In this document: positions 35,871 through 49,800 of the stretch, in pieces
Numbering within the stretch: position 1 is the first letter of the stretch
How the letters are laid out: every line of letters starts with the position of its first letter
Source: Casuarius casuarius
Taxonomy: Eukaryota; Chordata; Aves; Casuariiformes; Casuariidae
NCBI GenBank assembly: GCA_003342895.1
Contig: PTFA01000366.1
Span: 496,001-560,000 of the forward strand
DNA length: 64,000 nt
Direction of reading: 5' to 3'
The notes under the pieces: model-generated
What the model saw: only the letters and a program-made list of their open reading frames with translations
Databases searched by the model: none
Told to the model about the DNA's origin: nothing
Translations under genes and position numbers: made by a program

Positions 35871-38800
35871 TTCAGTGAATCATCTGTTTACTTTCTGCTC
35901 GCTGTGAATGTGAAATAGCTAGCTTTGCTGAGCCTCCATTAGAAAGGTATGCAGCAGATGTGCAGAAAATGGCACTGAAAGCCCACATTTGAAAAACAGC
36001 TGCTGAATGCTATATGGAATACTTGTTGCAGAATATAGGGAAAATATCCATTTCACATGTTACCCATCCAGCTTGCCTTCACAAATGCAATTTTTTTTAA
36101 AAAAACAAAGTCACATGTAGCCTTCATATCCCTTACTTTTTTATACTTTATTTTTTCCATGGCCAAACGTAGAATAAAGATCTACAAAGAAATATCTTTA
36201 TGAGTATTATGACCACGGTAACCTCCCCAGAGACAGCCAGGAAAAATACTCTCTTATTGTCATTTACAGCAGGCTTTGAGCCTGAGGTAAAGTTTAAATT
36301 ACATTAGTTCCAGATTCCCAGCCGTGCCAGCACACCAGTGAGTGCAGCTAGTGGTGTTCCAGTTTGCAATATACTGCCTTCCTAATGCTATGGGTACCTG
36401 AGGGCTGAACCAGATGCAGTGTTATATAGGACAGCTCTGTTACATTTGTTTGTACCTAGAAGTTTAAATCCCTGACACAGCCAGAAAATAATTGAATTGA
36501 AGTCTGTTCCTATGATATATTTTTCCACCAGCAGAAGCTTTTCTTCCTGCCTTGTACCAAAAAGTTGCAAAGCAAGAACTTTTGAGCAGAGAAGTAAGGC
36601 ACAAACTGGACCTCAGAAAAAAGTGCTGCCAAGCACTGCCTTCAGTCCTAACAGAAATGCTTTTGTTTTCATTTTAGGTCTCTACTGCAAAGAAAAGCTG
36701 TGCAAGACCAGTAACTACAAGGACAATAAAAAAGAATCATTAAGAGTCAAACATAAAGCTACAGTCCTGAAAACCAGATGACAGAAAACTAGGAGGAAAT
36801 TGAGAAATAAAACAGGTGGGTCAAGGAATGTTAGTGGGGGAAAGGATTTTGTCAAAACTGAAAATAATGTCACTTTTCCCAGAAATGATTCAAATCAATC
36901 TACCAAGACCGAACAAAGCAGTGGAACCACCAAAAGAGACTGCACTTTTCAAAATGTAGCTACAGCCTCAATCTTTTCAAACAATCAAGGTGTTAAATTA
37001 ACAAAGGGCTTTAAGTAGGGTTCCTAATGCAACAGATGTGCACTCATGCTTGTTAGTAATGGGGTTTCCATGAGGTGGCTGCCAAATGGTAGCACTTTAC
37101 ATCTAGCTGCCAGCTCCACACCCACAAATCAGCCGGTGTCTGAGTGCTACCATTCAGCGAGCTACAAACTCACGTGGGCCAGCAGGCTGGATGTGTAAGT
37201 GGTACCATCTGCATCCACTAAAGTGTTGTAGGAGCAAAACAACTGAGAAATTAATGATATAACTAAGCTAGAAACAAGTAATTTTTTAATCCTGTATATG
37301 CAACCGCATGTCTCCCTCTAAAAAACCTTCTCACCAGTTTGGCCTCTTGAGTCCACAGCTCCAAGAGTATTTGCAGAAAATAAAAGGTTTGTGAGAGTTT
37401 GAGAAATAAGGGAACAAAGCAGAATGCAGAAAATCAAAGAAATTGACTGTTGGGTAATACATCAGTACCTCTTACGCATTGAAATAAAGGAAAAAAAAAG
37501 GCAGCTGGATATATTCTCACCACCTCTTTTTTAGGCTAGAATCTCAGGTAATCAGCTTCTTTGCCGATTAGATCTCATGACCATACTCCTTTATACTCCT
37601 TTGTTTCTATTTCCTTAGTGCTCTCAGAAAAAAAGTTATCAAATGAAGTCATAAGTAATTTTATAGTCTCATAAAACAATCTTAATGGTATTTTGTTATC
37701 TGCTGCTTTAGTAGGCATAGTACTTTTCAAAGTTTGGCCAGGTCACTGTGCCCCAGTTAAATACTTCAGCCAAGGTTGTTTATATTGAATTCATTTTGTT
37801 GCACAAAGATGCACAGATTTCATTGCTGTTAGCTTGGGGAGTTCTGTTAAATTGGACTCGCTGGTCTCCTTGTACTTTACCAAGCAATGAAATCATTGTA
37901 GGTGAAATACCATATTTTGCTCCACAGAACATTATATTCCTCGTAGAGGTGTTAATTGCCAGACAGGAGAGTCACACGCCCGGAGGTGAAAGACCTGCTC
38001 ATGGGCACATAATCTAAAATCACCTATGTGAAGAGGGATAGACTTACTATTTTTTAAACGGTAGCAGGAGGAAAAGCAGGCTATCCTATACAGAGGCAGC
38101 CTGACGGGATTATTAAAAACCTGATGGGTTTAGTTCAGGAGTTTTCCTCCACTCTCATTAAAAAGACTTCAAATGGCCCCTTGCGACAGCAAGTGAGTTG
38201 TGGCTCAGGATCGGTTTGGGAGAGCAACATCTGTTGTGACTGTGAGCAACACCAGGAGCCCAGCGCCAGAGGTACTTGCGCTCCTCGTCCCTGCCCTGTG
38301 TGGGCAGAGGAGCCTGGGTGGGACCTGCTGCACAGCTGCGCTTCCCACCCCTGCACGACTGGGTGGGGAAACCCAAAGGACCCTGAATTAACTTCTTTGA
38401 AGCAAACTCAAATTACAAACATATACTAGGCTGTGTCTCTTTTCCATGAGAGGAAAGAGCTCAGAAAAATATGAAGAGGAAAGAAAAGAGAGAACTATTT
38501 TTTTTCTGTCATCTTCCACTACCGCTCTGCTTCTTGTTTCTTTGTCTACTTTCCTGAATATCTCAGAAAAAGGTATTAAAAAGGGAAAGAAAAACAAGAA
38601 CCAAGAGGAAAGGTAGTTTTTTTTCCTCATTTTTTGAAAAGTGGAAAGAAATTAAAGATTGCTTTTTTAAAAAAATGGGAAAATGGAATGTTTTATTGAA
38701 TTACATGTGTTTTCATAAAGCAATGATTTTTAGCAAAGCTGTGTTTTTCAAAGAAAAGATGCTTCTGGACAAAAAATATTGACAAGCCTTAATGTTAATC

Positions 38801-40390
38801 CAAACTTTCAACAGCTATAGCTAACAGCCTTTAGCACAATCCCTGGCAGGTGGGACAAGCGCAGGGGAACTATTATTGATTTGGAGCCAGACATGGACCT
38901 CTTGCAAAACCTGCTCCCCTTTGCACAACGAGCACATGTAGAACGATAATTTGCTTACTGCTGTGTTTGAATCAGGGAAGCCTTCATGAAAAAGAGATGT
39001 TCTTCCGTGGGTTGTGCATTGTCTGGCTTCTTGGGCGTGCAGCCACACGTGTAGCCACACAATCAGCCAGCCGCTGCATCGCCCTGAAACTTGCAGCGCA
39101 CTGCAGCTCTGTCCTCTCCACTCTCCTGTGCAGGTAGGGTGGTTCGGGTAATTGCTGACTGCTCTGCCTAGGACAGAATAGCAGAAGTCCTGATTAATTG
39201 TTTTCTTTTAGATGCGGACAAAGCCTGCACTCTAGTGGATTGTCTCTATAGGAAGTGTAATCTATTTATTGGTTTGTGGGGTACAGAGTCTGGATTTCCA
39301 GAAATGCTGAACTCTGGTCTAGCTCCCCCTCTTGATGGCTGTGAGGACAGTCAAGTTTAGCAGACACCAAGTGCTTTCGACAGCGTCACCCCACACACCC
39401 TGCTTCCCCCCCACCAGAGAAGGTCAGGGATTTTTGTTGTTTTAGCTTCCTGGGATGTGCGCTGGAGACTGATTAGATGTAGACAGCTGTCCATATTTAC
39501 ACACAAAGAGACAGCTTCTGACTGATTACTCAGCTAAGGACACTCAGGAGTATAATTCATTCTAGTAGAAATATTACACATAATAGGCCAGTTCTTTGGC
39601 TATGCTGGTTGTGCCTATCTCCACTGAAGTTCATCAAGTCCTTCTGATAAAAAACAGATGAGGATCTGGTCCACCATGCTCACAAAACTTACCCCTGATT
39701 GGGCCCAGGCAAATCACTCACACTAAAATATTTGTTTGACATTTGCAATTTGCTTGTTATGCATTTTGAAGTCTCCTTCTGGCACATACCCAAAATGAGG
39801 TAGCAAGGCTTGCTCATTAAGGGTCTGGTCTGAAACCAGCTAAGTAAATGTAACTCTTTCTGTTGACTCCACAAGGCTTTGGAACAATTTCTTAGCCTCT
39901 GATTCATGGCAGTGTTCATGCATATGCTTAATTTTAAACATGATAGGTTCAAAAAATACTGAGAGTAATAGGAAGTAAACATATTCGTAGCTTTAGTCCT
40001 GTTCTTAAGTGTTTTGCCAAATCTGGGCTTAAAATATTTACAAATACAATGGGGAGCTGGAGACAGTCAAAGTTCATGTTTTAAAGTCTGAATGCTTGAG
40101 GAACCTTTGTTATGCTGTGTGCTCAGTTTATTGCTGTCTAAAACCACAGTGTCAGGCATGAATAACCAAGGCCAAGAACTAAATATCGTACTATAATGCA
40201 TCATAAGAACCGTTTCCCCTATATGCACTTAATTTCCATCAAAAAGCACGCAGGGACAATATTATTTCCATAGTGTGCAGGTGTTACTGGCAGAGATAAC
40301 ACCAACTCCATCCTCCAACATTTCAGCGCAAATCATTTTGCCTGGCAAAACCAAAAGACCAAAAGGCATTCTCAACAACCAGTATCCTGC
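35871..40390. other. Non-coding DNA, no gene recognised
   Basis: Two small open frames (36,497-36,781 and 36,800-37,018) are Lys- and Ser/Thr-rich low-complexity translations of A-rich DNA. Purine-rich tracts with T8 runs occur at 38,450-38,510 and 38,568-38,640. A GC-richer patch lies at 38,200-38,390, open on both strands with only a few CpG. No gene or transposon family was recognised. Confidence 0.5.
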
Positions 40391-40407
40391 TATTTATTTA
40401 TTTATTT
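40391..40407. repeat. (TTTA)n microsatellite
   Basis: Four consecutive TATT units immediately upstream of the assembly gap. They may have contributed to the local assembly difficulty. Confidence 0.75.
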
Positions 40408-40460
40408 CAGGGTATGCAGTTATACACTTTCCCTCTGTGCATGCAGCTAGATGACTCTTC

Positions 40461-40515
40461 NNNNNNNNNNNNNNNNNNNNNNNNNNNNNNNNNNNNNNNN
40501 NNNNNNNNNNNNNNN
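40461..40515. other. Assembly gap, 55 N
   Basis: Fifty-five ambiguous bases. Any open frame drawn through them is an artefact. The flanks (GATGACTCTTC before, CCCCATGACTTT after) give no hint of a known repeat spanning the gap. Confidence 0.99.
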
Positions 40516-42109
40516 CCCCATGACTTTAAACCTGTCCTCTATCTTCAGCTACAGAGGATGTCTGTTCATTCCCACAGGTTTGATGAAAAGAGGTACCAGG
40601 CAGAAGCAAAAAAACTTCACTGGTTCCCTCATTAATGGGAAAAATGCAACCCAGTTTGCCCCTCTTCTTGGACTGAGGAGAGTTATCAGAAAACAGCCAT
40701 TCTGAGTATCCCACAGGCACAGAAAAACTAAGCAGAGGTCATGTTTTATTTGTGAGGAGGTCTGTGTCATGTGGATTCTCACATGTCTTAATAAGGCTTA
40801 AGTTTAGATTTAGGCTTTCCTGCAGGTAAACAGTTCAAAACACCTCTCTCCCATGCAGATGCTGACATTTCAGAAGGGCTGAGCTGAATGGTGATTCTCG
40901 TAGAGTTCAGGTAAAAAGTCAACATCTGTAAGACAGAAATCTACAGAAAGGGAGATTACTGGAGATTAGCTCCAGTGTTTAGTTACCACAGAATGTAGAT
41001 TCTGCACTGCTTCTTCTCCAACCCTTAGGAGTTTTAAGGTGTTAAAACTACTCTTTCTAGGCAATCCTCTACTGTTATGGTAAAAAACATGAAACTCTAC
41101 TCCAGGTTCCAAGGACCCAGTCACCACTGAAAGTTTGTATTTGAGATGTCCCCATCTTTCTTTGTGATGTGTAAACAACTGGATTGTGGCAGCTGTAATA
41201 TTTCCCCAGATAGAGGGTATGGTTAATCAGGATGACCAGAGGCTTTTGCATTTAAATTTGACATGCCTCTGCCAACGGTAGCACTGCCCAAACTATATTA
41301 CCTACAGCAGAAGAAAAAATTGTAGCAGAAATATGAATGAAGTCAGTGTTTAGCAGATGAAATATGTCATCCTCAGACTAAATACAGCAGTCTGCCTTCC
41401 TTAATGATCTGGTCTTTTCTATTTAACAGAATTTGAATGTTCATTTGTTATTGTAACCTGACCTCTCCAGTATTAATTTTCTCTCAGCTCTGTGGAGTTA
41501 CAGAGAACCTCAGAACTGTGTTGCTGACAAGAGCTACCGTGGTCACCATGGGGAGCCTGGAATTCAAGGAGCAAAGTCGATGTAATCTGCTTGTATCTGG
41601 CTCAGTGCAATTTCCAGTTGCTTTATGCAAAGCCAGCCATTGTTTGCAATTCATCAACTGCAATAACAGGGCTGAGAGGCACTGGCAGGTCAGTGTCCCA
41701 TACAAGACGTACTGTAGTTTAAATGAGAAGGGTTGAGTCCATTAACAGCCATGCTACAGATTCTCACTGAACTGATAACAAAATCAGCTCCCACTATGTA
41801 TTTTCTCACATCTTGAGTGACTGCCAGTCCCCATCAAATAAATGTAATGGTTTAAGCAACTTTCTAAATTTTTCCCTCGTATTAATATTTCCTACCCTTG
41901 ACACTCAGCTCAAAAAACAGATAATTAGAGCTAATTTTTCCAAAAGCTGGAAATATCCCTTTTCCTCTTCCTTCCATTCCTTGCTGCCAAATAATTCCAG
42001 CTGAGGGTAAATGACTTGGACATGGTTTATGTGGGCTTTTTAAAATATATTACCGAACTGTAGGTACACTGCAGGTATTTGGGCCAACTCCCCTTTTAAT
42101 TTCATAGCT
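40516..42109. other. Non-coding DNA, no gene recognised
   Basis: Longest frame 99 codons (41,437-41,736), with an overlapping frame on the other strand and no domain. No repeat family was recognised. Confidence 0.55.
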
Positions 42110-42560
42110 CTAATGGTGTGACATGATTTGGATCCTAAATACCTCGGACCTGCCACCCCATAACGACTCCAAGTTAAAAACAGTAAGATCTCCCGTGCCA
42201 TTCTCAAGGATCCACCATTGGACCTGCAGTATCTTCAAAGTCAAAACACTCCCCTGAGCGCTCTGCAGGCTGGATGCCTGCCAGCTTGTGAGATCTGCCT
42301 GTATTATTGTTGAGCAAAAGAAGCACTGGGGTGCTGGCCCCTCACGACGTGAGCCTGGCACTCCTTGTGCAGTAATCGACAACAGATGGCAGACACGCTG
42401 TGATGAACCCTTTGTGCGGCTGTCTGGAAGCTGTGCTTTAATGCTCTGCTCTGCTAGCTGGAGAGGCAAGGTTGGAATAAAGCTACGGAGAATACTGCAC
42501 GGTAGAAGTACAAATGCAGGAGCGAATGGCAGAAGAGGATGCGTCTGATATTGTTTCACT
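42110..42560. other. Patch relatively rich in CpG, function unknown
   Basis: About 13 CpG in 450 bp against a CpG-depleted background, with G+C near 46%. A 149-codon minus-strand frame (42,110-42,559) covers it and an 86-codon + strand frame overlaps. Neither has a recognisable domain. Possible explanations are a young insertion not yet depleted of CpG, an exon under constraint, or a weakly methylated regulatory element. An AATAAA at about 42,477 made me consider an LTR, but I could not find TG...CA ends with a target duplication. Confidence 0.3.
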
Positions 42561-45500
42561 CCTATTCACTCCATCTCTTCCCTGCATGCAGGTAGTAAGC
42601 ACCATGAATGAATGCATTATTTATGGATGGACATTTTCTAAAAATTAACACATATGAATTCAAGGGTAGTTCTGAATATAGCCAGAAAAAATTGTCAATT
42701 TTTTTTTTATTTTCACTTTTGTGAATGGCATGTACACTGACTTCCCCCAGCACTGTTACAAGCAAGAGAAACTTGACAAACCTCATTTTCGGTTTAAACC
42801 AGTGCAATTTTGATCTGGGTTTTGTAGTTGTACAACAAACTTTCAGCCATATTTCAGAAATGAAAACAGAATGTATTCCATTTTGTTGAACAGCTGTTTT
42901 CTCTCAAGAAAGATTATCAGAAGATTCCAGTCAGCTTGTGGTATTGGTGGATGATACTATTCATAAAATTAATGATGTGGATTAGGAATCCTTATTGATA
43001 TCATTGCATATAATTCTGCCCAAAACATCAGACAAAATTTTTGCTATCAGCATATTATGAAATGGGCTGTTGATCTCTAACCAATGCATTTTCTTTTGTT
43101 TGTATGCAGAGTTTAAACACAAAGGGTAGTCCCTTCCCACTCATGCAAACAATATGGTGAGGCTTTTATATCAGCTGAGACTCCAAGTATGTCTGTAACT
43201 TCTAATAAAGTGCTGCTATAATACAAATGAGAGCTTTTCAGCTATGTGAAAGTTTCCATCCAGCTGGAATGAGATGTGTTGCTTCAATTGAAGGCTATCA
43301 CTAAACAATTCTCATCCGATTAGACGGGATTATATTAGCCGTCATGGATGTTCTCAGATCCTGATTCTGCAACATGCTGACCTGCTACTGATTTCACAGT
43401 CTCATGGTCCCAACATCGCAGAAGAGGAAGACTGGAAATTATATTTTGGCATCTGTGACCTTTAATCTATTTTTGGTCAGTTTTGCAATTTAAAATATAG
43501 GGCGTATGAACACGTGACTGCAATTCTTCTGATTCTTGTTCCAGCTCTTAAAATAATTGTTTTAAGTACAGAATAATTTCACGTCATCCTTGCTTTGTAG
43601 GTGAATCTTGTTTCACTCTGAAAGATGCTTTCATCCCTCTTGGGGAGAAGGAACCCCTTTCCAAAGGGGGTTTGGTTTCCAGGCTAGCATGAAGTTGATG
43701 TATCACTTCAGTGCCACTTCTGTCTTTAAAATAGGTTTTTGTTATTTGGAACTTAGGTGTTGTGCAGGCCTTCTTGCATAGCAGTGACACCCGAAAACAT
43801 TTAATAGAGAACAGGCCATCTCTGGCAAACTGTCAAGTGGGGATTTCACAGATACACACAAGAAAATAAACAAACCCCAAGAGATATTAATTTTTGAAGA
43901 CAGGAGGAGAGGTTCTTATTCTAAAGCTGCGGTGAAATGAAATCCCTGTTCTTTGAGTGAGAGGAGGACTCATGCTTGGGCTCAGAGCTGACCTCTGAAA
44001 CCAAACGCATGGCAGTGGTCTGCAAGCAGGAGTTTAAACTCTTGCTGCTCGCTGACTAAGGGATGCAAGGAGGTGATTAAAGAAAGGCTAATGTTGCTAT
44101 GCCCATACTTTTTCTCTTTTTATTGCTGATTTCCAATCCAGGAAGAAATGTTCAGTAAAGGTGTATGCAAGTTATATACTTGGAAGAATTGTTTAGTGGT
44201 TACAGTCAGGGCCAACAGGAGAAAATCAACAGCTAGCTAAAACAGTACTTTACTTCCTCATACTGCTCTAACCGAACTGCACGTAAGCCACAATTTGCTG
44301 TAGAGAGGGGAGGCGGAGGAAGGGATAATCAGAAGCACATGTAGGCATTAACTACAGATGTGCTGAACCTTTTTATAGGCAACAATGTTGGGAAACTGTC
44401 TGACCAGAGAACAATGAGAAAAACAGCTCAGCCTCCCTGTTGCTTAAGGACTAGTCTCTTTCCACACAGAGCAATGTAGCACAGTTTGCTACCTGGGCAG
44501 CAGAAAACCCAAACACCAGCACATCTGTGACTTCCAGCTGGGCACTTCTGAGAGAAGGACAAATGTTTTGCTGCTGCACTGGTCACTGTACGACAGCCTT
44601 GCAAAGCAGTTCCAGAGTTTCAGAGCACCTTGTCAGAGTAGTTTCTGACAGCCTTGGGGAGTCGTTAGTCTGGTCCTCAAGCCTTTTTAGGATGAACACA
44701 CAGAGCTTAGTCATCACATAGCAATTGTGATAAAGCCCTTTCCCTTTCTTTGCTTTTAATTATGATTTAGAAGTAAAATCTCTGGACAGAGATCATCTTC
44801 CACCTTGTGCTGGCATACAGCTTAACCCACCAAGGCTTGGGTTTCTACCGGGGGACTGCAGTTTACACCCACAGTGTAAATAATCATTTTTTAAATTTCT
44901 TCTCCTTTTGCCTCTGGAGTTGAGCAAAGGCAAGGTGACTTTTTCCTCTCTCAGACCCGCTAATGAAGAAGCTTTTGGACAGCCACTCTTATCTGTCAAT
45001 GAGAATGTCAAACACATCTCTCGTTCTCTTTCAGGAGAGGTATTTGGCAACTTTCTTTGCCGGCAGGTATTTGGATACCAGTGTGCTAGGTATTTTGACA
45101 CTGGTCCATCTGATAAAGGAATATTTCTCCCAATTCCCTTGGTTTTTAATACAGAACATCTGTGTCTTCTTTCCTGAAATAGTTTCTCCCCCCCTTACAA
45201 AAACTGATGAATGAAATGTCTGCTTTGTTTTTGAGTTTACTTTGCTGCTGTCCAAAGGCTTTGCAGACACCTTAACCTACATGCAGTAAATAATTGCAAA
45301 TTCTCTCACACACACATACCCATGTACACAAAATCATTAGAATTCATTAGACTTGAACATAATGTCTCATCCTGGACTTCAGTTTCAACCAAATGACCCG
45401 ATGAACTGTAGATTACCTGAGTCAGACAGCTTGTCTGACCAACTGCAAATAATTTTCCTGTTACTGAGAATGCCCCTGGGCCTCTGTGTCTTCTCACAGA

Positions 45501-46601
45501 ATAAAACTGTTTCCATCTGCCTGGAAATGTTGATTTTTGACAGGCTTCTCCTTTGGACACCATGTAGAAAAGACGGGTGAGTGTTCAGAACATCCTACAT
45601 TCCTCATCTAGCAGGAATCTTGCAGCAGAGTCAAGTTGAAGACTCTTGATAAAGTCTTTAGTTACAAGAAAGTATCCTACCAGCAGAGCAGAAATCTATA
45701 TACTTTCCTCCCCTGTACAGAAGCCTGAGGCCAACAGCAAGGTTCAATGGAAAACAGTCTTCTACTGATATGTTAAAGCTGCAGAGCACACTTCTAGATG
45801 TTATCTTACGTGGCACTGCAAAGAATTTGAGGCTGTCCATAAAAACAGTAGGGAAAACTAGAGGCAGTTGAATTGTGCAGTTCTTTTATTTTCCATCTAG
45901 CTGACCCATCTAACTTGAGGACTGTTTTGGAGTACTCAAGAAACTCAGGACTAAGCCTAGTGTACTGTCTAAGTGAACTAACTAGTGTTTTCCTTTCACC
46001 CATTGGCAAAGAACTATCCTCTTGCCTCTTCTAAACACTGTCCATGAAGATGAACTTTCAACTGTAAAGTCGAGAGGTTTTCTTCCCTTTGTTAGTCTTT
46101 GTCTTTTACTTTAGTAGACATATTTATATTTTACATGTATCACCACCTCACAGAATGGGATATCACATATGATGGAAAGATAAGTAAGTTTAAGTTCTGC
46201 TAAGAAGTATTGTAAACAAAATTTTAACAAGATAATCACTGTTTTTCTTTCCATTAATCCTTCAAGCACCTCCCTTTGGGATCGCTTTGGAACTGAAAAT
46301 GCATTACTGCTTATCTCATTAATATCATGTGTTTTTTCCCAGTAAGAAAGCTTCTGTTCTACAGGTCTTTTGGCACAGGGATCCAAGCTGGGCAGCAGCA
46401 GTAAGAACAACTCAGAGGTTTCCTTCTGTCTGCCATCCATAGCGACCCTGAAAGGCACAGACAGAGGGACAACAGGTTGGACAGATCAAGAGATAGTTTT
46501 GTTACGTGGGTTCACATATAACCCAATATAGCTCACCTGAGAGGGTAATTATTAATAATTAGAATTGTTTCAGCAGTAGAATCACTTGCTATAAAAGACA
46601 G
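42561..46601. other. Non-coding DNA, no gene recognised
   Basis: Longest frames are 102-115 codons with no domains. Three related words, AGGTATTTGG, AGGTATTTGG and AGGTATTTTG, recur between 45,040 and 45,095. A short (CA)n run lies at 45,307-45,316. No gene or transposon family was recognised. Confidence 0.5.
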
Positions 46602-46868
46602 TTCATAAACTCATAGATTTTAAAGGCTAAATGGGACCATAAGGTCATCTTTGCTGACTTTCTACGAAATTCCAGTTGTAGAGCTTCACGAAGTAATTCT
46701 AACAATAAAGACCAACTGCTTGTTTTGAGAAAAACATATTTTCCAGGAATAAACCTTTCTTGAAGGCAGACATCAGGTAACCCACCAGTCTTCATTATTC
46801 ACCGCTTCATTACGGCACAATAACTAAATGCTTTATTTCTAAGTTTATTACCTTTTCACTTGCCATAG
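46602..46868 (-). repeat. Ancient CR1-type LINE, 3' end
   Basis: The element begins with two copies of an 8-bp unit (TCATAAAC, TCATAGAT), as expected for the reverse complement of the 8-bp tail repeat of CR1. It continues TTTAAAGGCTAAATGGGACC and AAGGTCATCT, the hallmark of old CR1 3' ends (compare TTTAAGGCCAGAAGGGACC ... GATCATCT). Further in, AACTGCTTGTTTTGAG, CATATTTTCCAGGAA and TGCTTTATTTCTAAGTTTATTA keep the order of the known consensus. It is 5'-truncated, strongly diverged and certainly inactive. CR1 is the dominant LINE of birds and other non-mammalian amniotes, so this supports the taxonomic guess. Confidence 0.75.
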
Positions 46869-49800
46869 GAGCTAGTCTCCACATGTAGTTCACCAGTGCC
46901 TGTGCAGATCCCAGAAAGCAGAAAAAATACAGGAGGCTATACAGGCACTGAAATTAGCAGGGGCACTCAAACTGCTGTACAGAGGAGCTAGATGGCCCAT
47001 TTCCTCATTTCCTGCAGTAGTTTGGAACGGGTCCTGCAGACACACAGCTGGGCTGTATTTCAATAATTAAAGGAGCAGGGCATGATTAACCTTTACTGGC
47101 TCAAAAACTGATTCCCAAAGGCATCGGCTGTTTGTCTCTGAAAGCGATAGCTTTACACACTAGAGTGCAGTGGGCATGAGGGTAAGAGTGTGTCAGCTCA
47201 TTTTTCCTCTTATGGGTCCCTCCAGAGGCCAGATTCTCAGCAGGTTTCTGTTAGAAAAGTTCCCCTGAAATCAATGCTACATTTGTCCTTGCATTTTCAT
47301 GTCTATTTTCAAAAAAGAGAGGATCTGGAACAAAATACACGCACTTTGTTCTGAATCCCAAGCTACTCCAGACTTTTCCACACCAGTTTATCACTATTTG
47401 ACTAAAGTTAACGTAAAGGGAGCATCGCACTCTGCATAGAAAAATACTTGCTCTAGCACCATGTCAAGTGCTTTTAGAAGGATTTTTTCCAGCACCATTC
47501 TCCTAACCACTAAGTATTTCTTAACAGATTGAAAGAGCCAAAAAAAATTTAAGAAGCTGGGCATTTGTAAAGTGCATTCTAGGTAAGGTATCCTCTAGAC
47601 ACAGCAGATTTATGACGCAATCTAGACAGTGGGCTAGTTCCTGCCAGACACGACTGTCAAGACGCATTTAGGACAAATTACTTGGTGACTTCAGCAGAGT
47701 TTTCTAAAGCTTTAGAATCTGTTTAAGCACTCTGAGTTGGTATGTAAGCATCCTTCTGCATCTGCATTTTCATGCCTTTGCACCAGGTGCTGCTATTTCT
47801 GGCATACCTTATGCAGTTTCTACACCCAAGAAACAAAAGTACTCAAGGAAGCATAGATGATTTGGTTAAAAAGTGACAAAGTTTAGGCTATTCATTTGTA
47901 AGCATTTTCCAATTTTTCATCAGAGACAACCTTAAAATTTGCATATCTAAGCCTATAAAAAGGCAGGCAAATTAGTAGTATTGCTGATTTTGTCGAAGAG
48001 ATGTTATTAAATGAAACTATGCTAAGATTACAGATCTATATTTGGTACTAAAGCATAGTAGGTTTCTTACATCCTGATGCATTTCCACTCTTTCCTTCTC
48101 TCTCCAGCACAAAATCAGATGCAACTTGCAAGTTTGTTATAACACAACCCAACAGCTGACTCAGGTATCACATGATGCCTAGCTTTTAACTGGAACAGAG
48201 TGGTACTAATCATGCTTCTGCTTTGGGGAAGAGTATCAGCAGAGATAATTTTGTTTTCTAAAACATCCTGATTGCTATAACAGAGAGTTCAAAAATCTCG
48301 ATTAGGTTTCGGCATGGCTCCACAAGAGAATAATGTCAGGTTCATTTCCAAAGAACTGGAAAGGATACAAAGCAATTTTATATTTCTAGGTGTTTTGTCT
48401 TATGTGACTTTTTTTCCTGTTAAACTTCTTCTATCTTAATCTCCTAAAAAGAAAGAAAATGGATCCCTAAGACAACACCTTTTTTCAGGGTAGGATAGAA
48501 TTCACATGTGTAAATAAAAGCTGTAGATATTCATATGTCTCAAAATAGTGTCCACAAAAAAATCTTGTGCATGACTAATTGTGAGTACGTATATTAAGAT
48601 TTGGCCACAGTTAATTAGAAGTTTGCCTATGCATGTAAATAGAAGAAAAAAAAATTACTCACCAAAACCCTCATAGCAGGAAAAATGTGTTAAGATGGTA
48701 ATTCTATGCTTGCTGTGCAATGTCATTCAATTCTCTTGTAATGTTACTGTCATGTTTTGTTTATCTAAATACTCTGTAAGTTGTGGAGTAAAATGTAGTT
48801 CTTTCATCTTGTTTTCAGAGAGCAGAATCCAATAAAACACCCCCATGGAAGCTGAATAAAAAAAATATGTACTGGTAAGTCAGACTTGCAAATTTGAATA
48901 TAAATGTGCCAGTAGCACAGAAGCAAAGCTGCTAAAACAGGGCCTTATTAGCTGCTTTATATAATATATATATTTTATTATTTGTTAGGATAATAATTAG
49001 ATAACTTTGTGTAGATATGTACAACTCAACTATTGGTAGCTCTATTTTATATGAATTGCTTACTTTTCTCACTGGTAATTTGCAAACTTTAAAGTAAACT
49101 AACATAGCTATGCATGCCGTGCATAAAAACAAACAAAGAAACACAAGAGCAATTAAAGCCTGATGTATGGCCTACATTGTAACTGATCATTTGTAAAGAT
49201 CAAGCTACTGAAGTCTATTTCCTTAACCAGAAGAAAGGCCTCTCTTTTAGAGTGGGCAATGCCTGATGTGGCTTAGGCAGGGGAAGTTTGTGCATGCCAA
49301 GGACCCTGAAGTCACTGCATACTTCAAAGCTGTAACTTGAGCTTCCCCAGTGACTCTGCAATAAATCAAACAAACCAGGCTAAGGGAGCGTGGAAGGCAG
49401 GGCAAAGCAAGTGAAAGAGACAGAGAAAAGAAAGTGCTGTGACACTGAAGTATCCAGGTGACGTGGCTATTCTTCCACCTCTGTCTTTATATGATTTATA
49501 ATGCGTGCCCAGGCAACAAATGCAGCATTATAGCTGTTGGCTTGAACAGTGCTTGCTTTCTTCTTTCAAAGAGTTGTAGTAGTAACAACCTCACCACCCC
49601 CAAATACAGGTAGCACTCACAGAGCTTATGAGTAATGTGGGCTGTGCTGTGTCAACCTCTCTATGCAGGATTTCGACCCAGTCTAACTTCTTGCTATTAC
49701 TCTTTTCCTTCTGAACAGGGACTGTCCTGTATATGACAAATTCCTGAGAATTTTTTTTTTTTAATGTCAGACATACAGATGTCACACTGAGATCATTAAG

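Noticed and set aside
38135..38429. Possible second CpG island or exon
   Set aside because: Only about seven CpG, and both strands are open; the Cys/Pro/Gly-rich translations match nothing recognisable.
40414..40705. Open frames running through the N gap
   Set aside because: The frames exist only because ambiguous bases were read through.
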